In this document: in pieces, positions 9,487 to 18,956 of the stretch
How the letters are laid out: every line of letters starts with the position of its first letter
Position numbering within the stretch: the stretch's first letter is position 1
Assembly (NCBI RefSeq): GCF_001660705.2
Contig: NZ_LYBV02000046.1
Span: 1 to 64,000, forward strand
Origin: Saccharicrinis aurantiacus
GTDB taxonomy: Bacteria; Bacteroidota; Bacteroidia; Bacteroidales; Marinilabiliaceae
Direction of reading: 5' to 3'
Length of the DNA stretch: 64,000 nt
The notes under the pieces: generated by a model
Database searches by the model: none
What the model was told of the DNA's origin: nothing
Seen by the model: only the letters and a program-made list of their open reading frames with translations
Made by a program: the position numbers and the translations under genes

Positions 9487-10617
9487 TTACCTATAACGAG
9501 ATAAACAATTAGGCATTCTTCCTTTTTTTGCCTGTTGATAATCCTTCTCACCACAAGCTATCACACTAGAAACATGACCATTACTATGCTCACACCACCA
9601 TCTATCAGATAACCGACTCTTATAGAAACGTACGTCTACCTCAAATTCTTGTAATCGAAGTACATAAATTTTATAATTTTTTGAATTTTCGGATGGAACC
9701 TCCCATGTATTGTGGGCTACGCCCTCAATAAAATGCCAAACCATCTGACCATACAACATTGCTCCTTTTAAACCATCCTCTACTTGCGTATTACATTCTG
9801 TTAAACCACAAACCTTAATCTGAGAACCTAAACCCGCATACCACATCATCTTGCACGCATCAAGCCCCGTAAAACCATTAACAGAACTACTGCCCATAGA
9901 TGGCATAAAATTGCTTTGGATAGCAGATGCATCTGCACATATAATTTGACTATCTCTAAAAATAGGCTCTGTATTATCTATACGACTAATACTAACATCT
10001 TTTAATCGATGAACTGACCACTTTTTTTCTTGAAATAACTCCTCCTGCGCACTACCCACAAAATACCTTTGGGCGCCAATAACATTCACATTCAAACGAT
10101 CAAAGCCAAGCACCCTATCCAATTGAGAGATAGTTGAATAAGTGTCAAATCTATTTTCATCGAAAGAGTAATCAACCTTATTATCAATCATTGATAAGGT
10201 TACCTTATTTTTACTAGCTAATATTTTTGTAAATGGAATTAAATAATCCTGACTACCCCCTAAAAATAAAACTACAATATTGACATCTAAAAGTCTTTTA
10301 CAAACCTCCTCTAAGGCAAGGTAACGATCATCAATGGAGTTTCCCTTCACATTACCAAGATCAATAATATTAAGGCTTCTTGATGTTCTCGCTAAACCAT
10401 ATAAGTATTTACGTATCTTATTGGGAGCTTCTGAACAACCCTTATTAAACGGAGAGTTTGTGGCATCCTCAATTCCAAGGATAGCCAAGTTAAATGAAAC
10501 AAGATCTACTCCTTCATTTAGGGATGAAATCTGAGAAGCCAAGGTATCTTCATACTCCAGAGCACCTTGACTTTCAGATTTTATATTTACAGGATTAAAA
10601 TAGTCGGTTAGGTTCAC
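9487..10617 (-). CDS. Arginase-fold protein with degenerate active site (probable pseudoenzyme)
   Basis: 376 aa, GTG start, 11 bp downstream of topA and upstream of the porP-gld operon. The arrangement of motifs follows the ureohydrolase (arginase/agmatinase/formimidoylglutamase) family, but key metal ligands are changed. The GGxH motif reads GGSQ (120-123), DAHxD reads DNKVD (145-149), and the last DxD motif reads DAS (229-231). Three of the six manganese ligands are therefore lost, so hydrolase activity is unlikely. The order topA, arginase-like gene, gld genes is one I recall from other Bacteroidota, which suggests a retained non-catalytic role. The C-terminal ~60 residues (RWWCEHSNGH, ending PNCLSRYR) are an extension beyond the arginase core. 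Confidence 0.8.
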   Translation of the reverse strand: MNLTDYFNPVNIKSESQGALEYEDTLASQISSLNEGVDLVSFNLAILGIEDATNSPFNKGCSEAPNKIRKYLYGLARTSRSLNIIDLGNVKGNSIDDRYLALEEVCKRLLDVNIVVLFLGGSQDYLIPFTKILASKNKVTLSMIDNKVDYSFDENRFDTYSTISQLDRVLGFDRLNVNVIGAQRYFVGSAQEELFQEKKWSVHRLKDVSISRIDNTEPIFRDSQIICADASAIQSNFMPSMGSSSVNGFTGLDACKMMWYAGLGSQIKVCGLTECNTQVEDGLKGAMLYGQMVWHFIEGVAHNTWEVPSENSKNYKIYVLRLQEFEVDVRFYKSRLSDRWWCEHSNGHVSSVIACGEKDYQQAKKGRMPNCLSRYR

Positions 10618-10628
10618 AGTTCAACTAT

Positions 10629-13076
10629 TTACTTTTTAGCAGCAGCTTTCTTTTTAGCAGCAGGCTTCTTAGTAGCTGTTTTTTTTGCTGGCGCTTTCTT
10701 TGCTGTTGTTTTTTTAGCAGCTGCCTTCTTCTTTGGTGCCGCTTTCTTTCCTCCGTCCTTAATTAACTTCTGACAATCGTCAAAAGACAAAGTTGTTGGA
10801 TCAGTATCCTTAGGAATTTTATAATTCTTTTTTAGATAAGAAATATATGGCCCCCATCTACCATTCAATATTTGAATTTCAGGATCTTCATCAAATCCTT
10901 TAATGAACTTCTCTCTATCTGCTTTACGCTTCTCTTCAATTAACTCAATTGCTCTATCCAACTCAACATATAATGGATCATCAATTCCTTTCTTTAAAGA
11001 AACAAACTTACCATCATGACGCACATATGGGCCGAAACGACCAATACCTACTACCACTTTCTTTTCTTCATACAAACCTAGATCACGTGGTAAATCAAAC
11101 AAGCGAATGGCTTGATCAAGCGTAATTGTTTCGAGGTGTTGGCCTTTTTGCAATGACGCAAACTTAGGCTTTTCAACCTCATTATCATCAACACTTTCAC
11201 CCAGCTGAGCCATTGGACCATATCGCCCAACCTTAACACTTACTGGCTTTCCTGTTTTAGGATCTTCACCTAAAATTCGTTCTCCATTGCTCCTTTCAGC
11301 GTTTTCAAGTGTATCTTCAACCTGATCATGAAAATCCTTATAAAAAGATTCTATTGATTCATTCCAAACAATTTTACCCAAAGAAATTTCATCAAACTCG
11401 GCCTCAACCTTAGCTGTAAAATCGTAACTAACAATATTCGGAAAATGCTTCATCAAGAAGTCATTAACCACCATGCCAACATCTGTAGGAAACAACTTAT
11501 TCCTTTCTGCACCAGTAATTTCAGTGCGCTCCTCCATTAACAGACCTTCATCATTAAGCAGTAGGTATTGATAATTACGTTCAACACCTTCGCGCTCCTC
11601 TTTTATAACATAACCTCTATTTTGGACAGTAGAAATAGTTGGCGCATAAGTAGATGGACGACCTATACCTGCATCCTCTAATCTTTTCACAAGAGACGCT
11701 TCAGTATATCTAGCTGGCTTTTGACTCCATCTTTCTCTTGCCTCAATATTGTTATATAATAACTCCTCGCCTATTTCTATTGGAGGTAATAATCCTGAAT
11801 CTTCTTTTTCCTCACCTTCACCATCATCAGATGATTGAATGTATACTTTAAGAAAACCATCGAACTTAACAACCTCACCGGTTGTTACGAAATGCTCCTT
11901 AACCTTATCCGTTTTAATAACAATTGTAGTTTTCTCCAACTGAGCATCGCTCATTTGAGAAGCTATGGTTCTTTTATATATTAAATCGTAAAGCTTTTGT
12001 TCTTGCTGAGGACCAGAAACAGTAGGCTTATCCATATAAGCCGGACGAATAGCCTCGTGAGCTTCCTGAGCTCCCTTTGACTTAGTTGTATATTTTCTAA
12101 TTTTAAGATACTCCTCACCCATTGTACCTGTAATTTGATCAGAAGCCATATTAACAGCCGTATCTGATAAATTTACTGAGTCGGTACGCATATAGGTAAT
12201 CTTACCCGCTTCATATAACTTTTGTGCTACTGACATGGTTTGCCCTACCGAGAAACCAAGCTTTCTACTTGCCTCCTGTTGTAGGGTCGAAGTGGTAAAT
12301 GGAGCCGCCGGAGATTTCTTTAATGGCTTTTTAGTTACGTCTGCGACGTTAAAACTAGCTCCCTCACACTTTTTCAAGAATAACTTTGTATCCTCAAGTG
12401 TAGCGAATCGTTTATTTAATTCAGATTTTAATTCAGAAACATTTCCATCTTTATCTGTATAATTAAATACAGCAGTTACCCTATAAGAAGATTCTGGCTT
12501 AAACGCGAAGATTTCTCTTTCTCGCTCAACAATCATTCTAACAGTTACCGATTGAACTCTTCCTGCTGAAAGCGATGGCTTAACTTTTTTCCATAAAACT
12601 GGAGATAATTCAAACCCCACTAATCTATCCAACACACGTCTGGCTTGCTGAGCATTCACCAAATCCTGATTAATTTCGCGCGGGTTCTCAACTGCATTTA
12701 AAATTGCAGGCTTAGTAATCTCATGAAAAACAATTCGCTTTGTATTATCAGGTGTTAACCCTAACTCATCATACAAGTGCCAAGCAATAGCCTCTCCTTC
12801 GCGGTCTTCATCGGAAGCGAGCCATACAGTCTTAACATTCTTAGTAATTTGCTTCAGCTCTTTTACTACATCTTTCTTATCATCAGAAACCACATAGTTA
12901 GGCGTAAACTTATTCGCTATATCAATCCCAAAATCTTTCTTCGCTAAATCACGAATATGTCCATAACTCGATTTCACCAAAAAGTTTCCTCCTAAAAACT
13001 TTTCAATAGTTTTTGCTTTAGCAGGAGACTCGACTATTACGAGGTTTTCTTCATTAACCGAACTTTTTTTCGCCAT
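10629..13076 (-). CDS. topA: DNA topoisomerase I
   Basis: 815 aa. TOPRIM domain at the N-terminus (LVIVESPAKAKTIEKFLG, about 12-29; SDEDREGEA in the middle), active-site tyrosine in ITYMRTDS (about 294-301), and C-terminal topoisomerase repeats (GRYGPM, GRFGPYV, GRWGPYI) in place of zinc fingers. The last ~45 residues are almost only Lys, Ala, Pro and Thr, like a histone H1 tail, which should bind DNA non-specifically. It relaxes negative supercoils. It heads a two-gene unit with the arginase-like gene. Confidence 0.97.
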   Translation of the reverse strand: MAKKSSVNEENLVIVESPAKAKTIEKFLGGNFLVKSSYGHIRDLAKKDFGIDIANKFTPNYVVSDDKKDVVKELKQITKNVKTVWLASDEDREGEAIAWHLYDELGLTPDNTKRIVFHEITKPAILNAVENPREINQDLVNAQQARRVLDRLVGFELSPVLWKKVKPSLSAGRVQSVTVRMIVEREREIFAFKPESSYRVTAVFNYTDKDGNVSELKSELNKRFATLEDTKLFLKKCEGASFNVADVTKKPLKKSPAAPFTTSTLQQEASRKLGFSVGQTMSVAQKLYEAGKITYMRTDSVNLSDTAVNMASDQITGTMGEEYLKIRKYTTKSKGAQEAHEAIRPAYMDKPTVSGPQQEQKLYDLIYKRTIASQMSDAQLEKTTIVIKTDKVKEHFVTTGEVVKFDGFLKVYIQSSDDGEGEEKEDSGLLPPIEIGEELLYNNIEARERWSQKPARYTEASLVKRLEDAGIGRPSTYAPTISTVQNRGYVIKEEREGVERNYQYLLLNDEGLLMEERTEITGAERNKLFPTDVGMVVNDFLMKHFPNIVSYDFTAKVEAEFDEISLGKIVWNESIESFYKDFHDQVEDTLENAERSNGERILGEDPKTGKPVSVKVGRYGPMAQLGESVDDNEVEKPKFASLQKGQHLETITLDQAIRLFDLPRDLGLYEEKKVVVGIGRFGPYVRHDGKFVSLKKGIDDPLYVELDRAIELIEEKRKADREKFIKGFDEDPEIQILNGRWGPYISYLKKNYKIPKDTDPTTLSFDDCQKLIKDGGKKAAPKKKAAAKKTTAKKAPAKKTATKKPAAKKKAAAKK

Positions 13077-13410
13077 CTTTATATTTTACTTTAGCATCAT
13101 TCTACAAATCAACATTAAACCAAATAGAACCTATTTTTATAATGATGAAAACGAAGACGTACTAATTGTCATTCATTCAATAATTGCGGTAAATTTATAA
13201 AATTATCCTAATAAATATAGCACGAGACTATTCTCACACAAACAACGCGCTGAACAAAACACCCTACAAAGCCCTAATTACCAACAAAGGAACACTCCCA
13301 ACGAACATCTAAAATAAAAAAGATTCCTAAATCCTAGCGCAAATGGAATACATAGAAAAACAGTTAAAGTAAATTTGTTATTTTTACCGAAAATTTCAAC
13401 TTACATAAGT
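13077..13410. other. Intergenic region between topA and the PBP gene
   Basis: Divergent, AT-rich, no gene seen. A hand count of 13081-13320 on the plus strand gives 51 C and 21 G, a strong C excess. A TAAATTTG -7-like box lies at 13370-13377; no clear -33 element accompanies it. Confidence 0.6.
13370..13377 (+). promoter_or_regulatory. -7 box of the PBP gene
   Basis: TAAATTTG matches the Bacteroidota TAnnTTTG element. It overlaps a TTG that would otherwise be the longest start (13375), which argues that translation begins at ATG 13411 instead. Confidence 0.5.
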
Positions 13411-15780
13411 ATGTCAATTAGCAAAAGCAAAGCAACAAAAATATTAATTACATTCTGGGGAATAGTAATCATTGGAATGGCCTCTGTATTTACTTTATTC
13501 CTACTTATTGCCAATGGATTCTTAGGAGACATGCCCTCGTTTGAGGAGTTGGAAAATCCGAAAAGTAATTTAGCCACTCAAATATTATCTGAAGATGGCA
13601 AACTACTTGGAACCTTTGCAATAGAAAATAGAACTTATTGTAATTTCGAGGATCTTTCGCCAAATATTGTCAACGCCCTAATTGCAACTGAGGATGTGAG
13701 GTTTTATGATCACTCAGGAATAGACCCTAGAGGTTTAATGCGTGTTTTTTTCAGAACAGTATTAATGGGAGACAAGCACTCAGGAGGTGGTAGTACTGTT
13801 TCGCAACAATTGGCAAAACTACTTTTTCATGATTCTGCGGGAAGCATCTGGGAGCGAAGTCTGCAAAAATTAAACGAATGGGTAATTGCAGTTAAACTGG
13901 AGCGTAGTTATACAAAGAATGAAATACTAACAATGTACTTAAATAAAGTGGGCTTTATTTATGATGCTTACGGAATTCATTCTGCTGCACAAACTTTCTT
14001 TAATACAAGTACTGATTCCATTAAAATAGAAGAGGCTGCAGTAATTATTGGAATGTTAAAGAACCCAGCCCTTTTTAACCCAGTACGACGTCCTGAACTA
14101 ACAGAAGACAGAAGAAATGTGGTATTGAGCCAAATGAAGAAAGCTCAGTTCATCACACAGGCTAAGTATGATTCATTGAGACAAATTCCATTAAAATTAA
14201 AATTCAAGAGAAACGACCATAAAGAAGGTGTTGCTCCGTATTTAAGGGAAAACCTAAGACTTACACTTAATGCTCCTAAACCAGATCGAAGCAGATATCC
14301 ATCATACCTAATGGACAAATTCATTAAAGATAGTATTGAATGGGCAACTAATCCTGTTTACGGTTTCACAAACAAAAATCTAAAAGCGGATGGCACCAAA
14401 TACAATATTTATAGAGATGGCATTAAAATATATACTACTGTAAATTATAACATGCAGGTATATGCTGAAAAGGCTGTGAAAGATCATTTATCACAAGATT
14501 TACAACCTGCATTTGCAGCTGAAAAGAAAGGAAGACCAACTGCTCCATTTACAGCCGACTTAAGTAAAAAGCAGTATGACCAAATCATGAATAAGGCCAT
14601 TCGACAGTCTGAACGATACCGAATTATGAAGAAAGCCGGTCATGATGAAGAATCTATAATGAAAGCCTTCAATACCAAAACCGACATGGAGATCTTTACT
14701 TGGAGTGGCGACAGGGATACGGTTATGACTCCTATTGATTCTATAAAACACTTCAAATCGTTTTTACGAGCTAGTTTATATTCTCTAGATCCTAGAACAG
14801 GATATGTAAAAGCATATGTGGGCGGCCCTAATTTTAAATACTTCATGTATGATATGGCTACACAAGGTAAAAGGCAAGTTGGATCAACAATAAAACCATT
14901 TATATATACACTAGCCATGTCTAATGGTTTTACGCCCTGCTATCAAGTACCTAATATCCCTACAACATTTTATTTGGCGAGTGGTGATACTTGGACGCCA
15001 CGAAATGCAGGAAGCGCGCGTGCAGGGGAAATGGTGACCTTAAAATGGGGCTTAGCCAACTCTAATAATAATATTACAGCATGGGTTATGAAGCAGTTCA
15101 AAAACCCAAAATGGGATGCTGCTCCTAATATGATTCGCAACTTAGGAATTAATAGTCCAATGCCTTACGTTCCTTCACTTTGTCTTGGCGTGGTGGACAT
15201 GCATTTATCCGAAATGGTTGGTGCTTATGGTACTTTTGCAAACAAAGGTGTACATATCGATCCTATTTTAGTAACTAGAATAGAAGATCGATATGGGAAC
15301 AACATTGGTCAATTTGCTCCCAATAAAAAAGAAGTAATCAGTGAAGAAACTGCATTTCTGATGCTTAACCTTCTTCAGGGAGTTAGTCAAGGCGGTACAG
15401 CAACTCGATTAAGATACAAATATCAGTTTACTGGTGAGATAGGAGCAAAAACAGGTACAACTCAAAATCAATCTGATGGATGGTTTATGGGAGTTACCCC
15501 AAATTTAGTTACAGGAATTTGGGTTGGAGGAGAAGATAGAGATGTTCACTTTGATGGAATTTCACTCGGGCAAGGTGCTAACATGGCACTACCAATTTGG
15601 GCACTGTATATGCAACAAGTATACGATGATGAAGCATTAAATATTACACAAGAAGATGAATTTGAAGAACCTCTAAACTTTAATACGAATCTGAATTGTG
15701 ATGAGCTAAATGGATCGCAAAATAACGATCCATCAGAAGAAGACACCTATAGTAATGGTGATGAATCTGAATTCTTATAA
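13411..15780 (+). CDS. Class A penicillin-binding protein (PBP1a-type)
   Basis: 789 aa from ATG 13411. One membrane helix near residues 10-33 precedes a glycosyltransferase-51 domain (EDVRFYDHSGIDPRG, GGSTVSQQLAK) and a transpeptidase domain with SxxK in GSTIKPF, SxN in SNNN and KTGTT. It polymerises and cross-links peptidoglycan in the periplasm. The C-terminal ~40 residues are acidic. A longer reading frame from TTG 13375 exists, but it would start inside the probable -7 promoter box. Confidence 0.95.
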   Translation: MSISKSKATKILITFWGIVIIGMASVFTLFLLIANGFLGDMPSFEELENPKSNLATQILSEDGKLLGTFAIENRTYCNFEDLSPNIVNALIATEDVRFYDHSGIDPRGLMRVFFRTVLMGDKHSGGGSTVSQQLAKLLFHDSAGSIWERSLQKLNEWVIAVKLERSYTKNEILTMYLNKVGFIYDAYGIHSAAQTFFNTSTDSIKIEEAAVIIGMLKNPALFNPVRRPELTEDRRNVVLSQMKKAQFITQAKYDSLRQIPLKLKFKRNDHKEGVAPYLRENLRLTLNAPKPDRSRYPSYLMDKFIKDSIEWATNPVYGFTNKNLKADGTKYNIYRDGIKIYTTVNYNMQVYAEKAVKDHLSQDLQPAFAAEKKGRPTAPFTADLSKKQYDQIMNKAIRQSERYRIMKKAGHDEESIMKAFNTKTDMEIFTWSGDRDTVMTPIDSIKHFKSFLRASLYSLDPRTGYVKAYVGGPNFKYFMYDMATQGKRQVGSTIKPFIYTLAMSNGFTPCYQVPNIPTTFYLASGDTWTPRNAGSARAGEMVTLKWGLANSNNNITAWVMKQFKNPKWDAAPNMIRNLGINSPMPYVPSLCLGVVDMHLSEMVGAYGTFANKGVHIDPILVTRIEDRYGNNIGQFAPNKKEVISEETAFLMLNLLQGVSQGGTATRLRYKYQFTGEIGAKTGTTQNQSDGWFMGVTPNLVTGIWVGGEDRDVHFDGISLGQGANMALPIWALYMQQVYDDEALNITQEDEFEEPLNFNTNLNCDELNGSQNNDPSEEDTYSNGDESEFL

Positions 15781-15806
15781 TTACCAACTAAACCAAATCA
15801 ATGACT

Positions 15807-15853
15807 TTCTCCATTATTATTTCAATTCATAACATTGAAATAATAATGGAGAA
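15807..15853. terminator. Long perfect hairpin after the PBP gene
   Basis: A 20-bp perfect stem (15807-15826 with 15834-15853) and 7-nt loop, starting 27 bp after the PBP stop. No U tract follows on either strand, so it may be a U-less terminator or an mRNA-stabilising end. Confidence 0.55.
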
Positions 15854-16025
15854 TAAAAAACAAACAACCTTTCACAGGCCAGGATAAATAAACAATGACA
15901 TCTCATAAAATGATAAACAGTATAAATACACGGCTCCCCTATTTATATTTGTCATAAATAAAAAAGTTCACTCCTCTAATAGCATTAACTTTCTGCGAGT
16001 TAGAAAATAAAAAAACAATAAAAAG

Positions 16026-16057
16026 ATTGGTAAATAATAAAAATAGCCTTACTTTTG
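16026..16057 (+). promoter_or_regulatory. Promoter of the rplM-rpsI(-rpsB-tsf) genes
   Basis: TTGG at 16027-16030 (-33) and TACTTTTG at 16050-16057 (-7), 19-20 nt apart, fit the Bacteroidota consensus. The predicted mRNA has a leader of about 150 nt before the GTG start of rplM, long enough for autoregulation by a ribosomal protein. I recall that L13 leaders have been proposed in Bacteroidia, but I could not confirm the fold. The rest of 15854-16025 shows nothing recognisable. Confidence 0.65.
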
Positions 16058-16213
16058 CGGCCGATTATTATTTGTGCCGAACAGTGTAAGTTCATTAAAC
16101 TGAATAAGTTGGATAATTTAACGACGATGGGAGTTGTGAGATTAACTACTTTATGGTGAGTGAATTATGACTGTTTGATCTGTTTTTATTAATTTTTTTA
16201 ACAAAGGAAGACT

Positions 16214-16669
16214 GTGAACACTTTAAGTTACAAAACAGTATCGGCAAACAAAGCAACTGCTCAAAAAGAGTGGGTTGTTGTTGACGCTAAAGACATGGTA
16301 GTTGGTCGTTTAGCTTCTAAAGTAGCAAAGCTAATTAGAGGTAAATACAAGCCAAACTACACTCCACACGTTGATTGTGGTGATAATGTAATTATTATCA
16401 ATGCGGACAAAGTTCGTTTAACTGGAAACAAATGGGAAGGAAGAACTTTCTTTTACCATTCAGGTTACCCAGGTGGACGTACTGATGTTACACCAGCGCA
16501 ATTGTTTGCTAAAAGTCCAGAAAGACTTGTAGAGAGAGCTGTAAAAGGTATGTTACCAAAGAATCGTTTGGGACGCCAATTATTTAGAAACCTTTTTGTA
16601 TACGCTGGTGCTGAGCACAAGCAAGAAGCGCAACAACCAAAGGTAATTGATTTAAACTTATATAAATAA
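16214..16669 (+). CDS. rplM: 50S ribosomal protein L13
   Basis: 151 aa. WVVVDAKDMVVGRLASKVAK near the start and GMLPKNRLGR, then LFVYAGAEHKQEAQQP, near the end identify L13. The start is GTG at 16214: it gives the N-terminus MNTLSYKT that Bacteroidota L13 proteins share, and no ATG fits. Its TAA stop overlaps the first ATG of rpsI by one base (TAATG). Confidence 0.97.
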   Translation: MNTLSYKTVSANKATAQKEWVVVDAKDMVVGRLASKVAKLIRGKYKPNYTPHVDCGDNVIIINADKVRLTGNKWEGRTFFYHSGYPGGRTDVTPAQLFAKSPERLVERAVKGMLPKNRLGRQLFRNLFVYAGAEHKQEAQQPKVIDLNLYK

Positions 16670-17061
16670 TGAGTATGGACGTTGTAAACGCAATAGGTAG
16701 AAGAAAAGCCGCTGTAGCTCGTGTATATGTGAGCGAAGGTAAAGGACAAATTACCATCAACAAGCGTGAGCTTAAAGATTATTTACCTGCTGAAACATTA
16801 CAGTATGTTGTAACTCAGCCGTTAAATAAGTTAGGTGTAGCTGAAAACTATGACATCAAAGTAAATGTTTACGGTGGTGGTGTTAAAGGACAAGCTGAAG
16901 CTATTAGATTAGGCATTTCACGTGCACTAGTAAAAATTGACGAAGAGAATAAACCTGCTTTAAAATCTGAAGGATTTATGACTCGCGACGCAAGAGTTGT
17001 TGAGCGTAAGAAACCAGGTCAACCAAAAGCACGTAAGAAATTCCAATTCAGTAAGCGTTAA
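16669..17061 (+). CDS. rpsI: 30S ribosomal protein S9
   Basis: 130 aa. GRRKAAVARVYV at the start, LGISRAL in the middle and the basic tail RKKPGQPKARKKFQFSKR, whose terminal Lys-Arg reaches the ribosomal P site, identify S9. An ATG two codons later (16675) gives the more usual N-terminus MDVVNAIG; either is possible. Coupled to rplM. Confidence 0.97.
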   Translation: MSMDVVNAIGRRKAAVARVYVSEGKGQITINKRELKDYLPAETLQYVVTQPLNKLGVAENYDIKVNVYGGGVKGQAEAIRLGISRALVKIDEENKPALKSEGFMTRDARVVERKKPGQPKARKKFQFSKR

Positions 17062-17164
17062 TATTTTTCGGGTGCGTTTAGTATCTAAACTACTAAGATT
17101 CTTATTGCAAGACTACTTAGCAGTTGATATTTACAGAATGTAAACGACTTTTAAAAAGAAAAAA

Positions 17165-17983
17165 ATGTCAAGAACAAATTTTGATGAGTTATTAGAGGCT
17201 GGAGTACACTTCGGTCACTTAAAAAGAAAATGGAACCCAGCAATGGCTCCATATATCTTCATGGAGCGTAATGGTATTCACATTATCGATCTTCATAAAA
17301 CTGTTGCTAAAATTGAAGAAGCAGCAAACGCATTAAAACAGATTGCAAAATCTGGACGAAAAGTATTATTCGTATCTACTAAAAAGCAAGCCAAAGAAAT
17401 CATCGCTGAAAAAATGAAGCGTGTGAACATGCCTTACGTTACTGAACGTTGGCCTGGTGGTATGCTTACTAACTTCCCTACTATCCGTAAGGCAGTTAAA
17501 AAGATGGGTACTATCGATAAAATGATGGTTGACCCAAGTGCTTGGAAAAACTTATCTAAGAGAGAGCGTCTTCAAATTACTCGTCAAAGAGCTAAGTTGG
17601 AGAAAACATTAGGAAGTATTGCCGATCTTACACGTCTTCCTGCGGCAATGTTTGTAATTGATGTTATGAAGGAGCACATCGCTGTTCGCGAGGCTAACCG
17701 TCTTAACATCCCTGTGTTTGGTGTAGTTGATACCAACTCAAGCCCAGCTGGTTTAGATTTCGTTATTCCTGCTAATGATGATGCTACTAAGTCAATTGAT
17801 TTAATTACTGAAATCATGACTAAAGCTATCGAAGAAGGTTTAGCTGAAAGAAAAGTAGAGCGTGAAAGCGAAGCTGCTGCTAAGAAAGAAAAAGCTGCTG
17901 CTAAGAAAGATGCTCCAAAAAAGGAAGCTGCTAAAAAAGAAGCTCCTGCTGCTGAAGCAAAAGAAGAAGGAAAAACTGAATAA
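17165..17983 (+). CDS. rpsB: 30S ribosomal protein S2
   Basis: 272 aa. FDELLEAGVHFGHLKRKWNP at the start and ERWPGGMLTNF mark S2. The C-terminal ~45 residues form an Ala/Lys/Glu-rich extension beyond the core S2 fold, a low-complexity tail comparable to that of topoisomerase I in this genome. A 103-bp gap separates it from rpsI, with a small hairpin (GTTTAG/CTAAAC near 17077-17091) that could belong to a leader. Confidence 0.97.
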   Translation: MSRTNFDELLEAGVHFGHLKRKWNPAMAPYIFMERNGIHIIDLHKTVAKIEEAANALKQIAKSGRKVLFVSTKKQAKEIIAEKMKRVNMPYVTERWPGGMLTNFPTIRKAVKKMGTIDKMMVDPSAWKNLSKRERLQITRQRAKLEKTLGSIADLTRLPAAMFVIDVMKEHIAVREANRLNIPVFGVVDTNSSPAGLDFVIPANDDATKSIDLITEIMTKAIEEGLAERKVERESEAAAKKEKAAAKKDAPKKEAAKKEAPAAEAKEEGKTE

Positions 17984-18009
17984 TTGTTAACCAATTAAAT
18001 ATTATTATC

Positions 18010-18834
18010 ATGGCAATTAAAGCTGCTGATGTAAGTAAATTAAGAAAAATGACCGGTGCCGGTATGATGGACTGTAAAAAGGCATTAACCGAAACTGATG
18101 GAGATTTTGACGCTGCAGTTGAAATCATCCGTAAAAAAGGTCAAGCAATGGCTAGCAAGCGTGCTGATCGTGAAACTACAGAAGGAACTTCAAGAGCAAC
18201 TGTAAGCGCTGACGGTAAAAAAGGTGCTGTTTTGATCTTAAAGTGTGAAACTGACTTCGTAGGAAAAAACGAAAGCTTTGTTGCATTAGCTGATTCAATT
18301 GTTGAGGCTGCTTTAAATAGCGATGCTACCACTGCAGAACAAGTTTTAGAACTTGAATTAAATGGTGCTGCTATTAAAGATGTAATTACTGAGCAAATTG
18401 GTGTTATCGGTGAAAAAATCGAAATCGCTGACTTCGCCGTAGTTACTGCTGAAACAGTTATTCCTTACATTCACCAAGGTAGTCAACTTTCTGTACTTGT
18501 TGGTTTTAACCAAACTGGTTTTGACGCTCAAGTAGGTAGAGATGTTGCAATGCAAGTTGCTGCAATGGCTCCTGTTGGTGTTGATAAAGATTCAGTTCCA
18601 GCTGAGATTGTAGAGTCTGAGTTAAGAATTGGTCGTGAAAAAGCAAAAGAAGAAGGTAAGCCTGAAGCTATGCTTGACAAAATTGCACAAGGACGTTTAG
18701 GTAAATTCTTTAAAGAAAGTACTCTTTTAGAGCAAGCTTTTGTTAAAGATAACAAACAGTCTATTAAGCAATACTTAAATGGAGCAAGTAATGGTTTAAC
18801 TGTTACTGAGTTCAAACGTTTTTCATTAAGCTAA
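18010..18834 (+). CDS. tsf: Elongation factor Ts
   Basis: 274 aa. LRKMTGAGMMDCKKAL (about 10-25) and CETDFVGKNESF (about 79-90) are the two diagnostic EF-Ts motifs. It recycles EF-Tu from the GDP form. It lies 26 bp downstream of rpsB, the usual rpsB-tsf pairing, and is closed by a strong terminator. Confidence 0.97.
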   Translation: MAIKAADVSKLRKMTGAGMMDCKKALTETDGDFDAAVEIIRKKGQAMASKRADRETTEGTSRATVSADGKKGAVLILKCETDFVGKNESFVALADSIVEAALNSDATTAEQVLELELNGAAIKDVITEQIGVIGEKIEIADFAVVTAETVIPYIHQGSQLSVLVGFNQTGFDAQVGRDVAMQVAAMAPVGVDKDSVPAEIVESELRIGREKAKEEGKPEAMLDKIAQGRLGKFFKESTLLEQAFVKDNKQSIKQYLNGASNGLTVTEFKRFSLS

Positions 18835-18855
18835 TTAATTAGTTTATATAAAAGC

Positions 18856-18888
18856 ATCCCGAATCACTTTTGTGGTTCGGGATTTTTT
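18856..18888 (+). terminator. Intrinsic terminator of the ribosomal/tsf unit
   Basis: ATCCCGAA-CAC stem with its complement GTG-TTCGGGAT around a TTTT loop, followed by six T. Confidence 0.92.
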
Positions 18889-18956
18889 ATACCCTAATCT
18901 TTAGAAGGTTTAGATTCAAAACACGTTCGTACAATACTTGTACTAAACACATATAC

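Noticed and set aside
13375-13410. Longest start (TTG) of the PBP gene
   Set aside because: It lies within a TAAATTTG promoter box, and ATG 13411 directly precedes the usual basic start and membrane helix.
17584-17994. 136-aa antisense frame over rpsB
   Set aside because: A shadow of the Ala/Lys-rich S2 tail, giving a Ser/Ala-rich translation without any domain.
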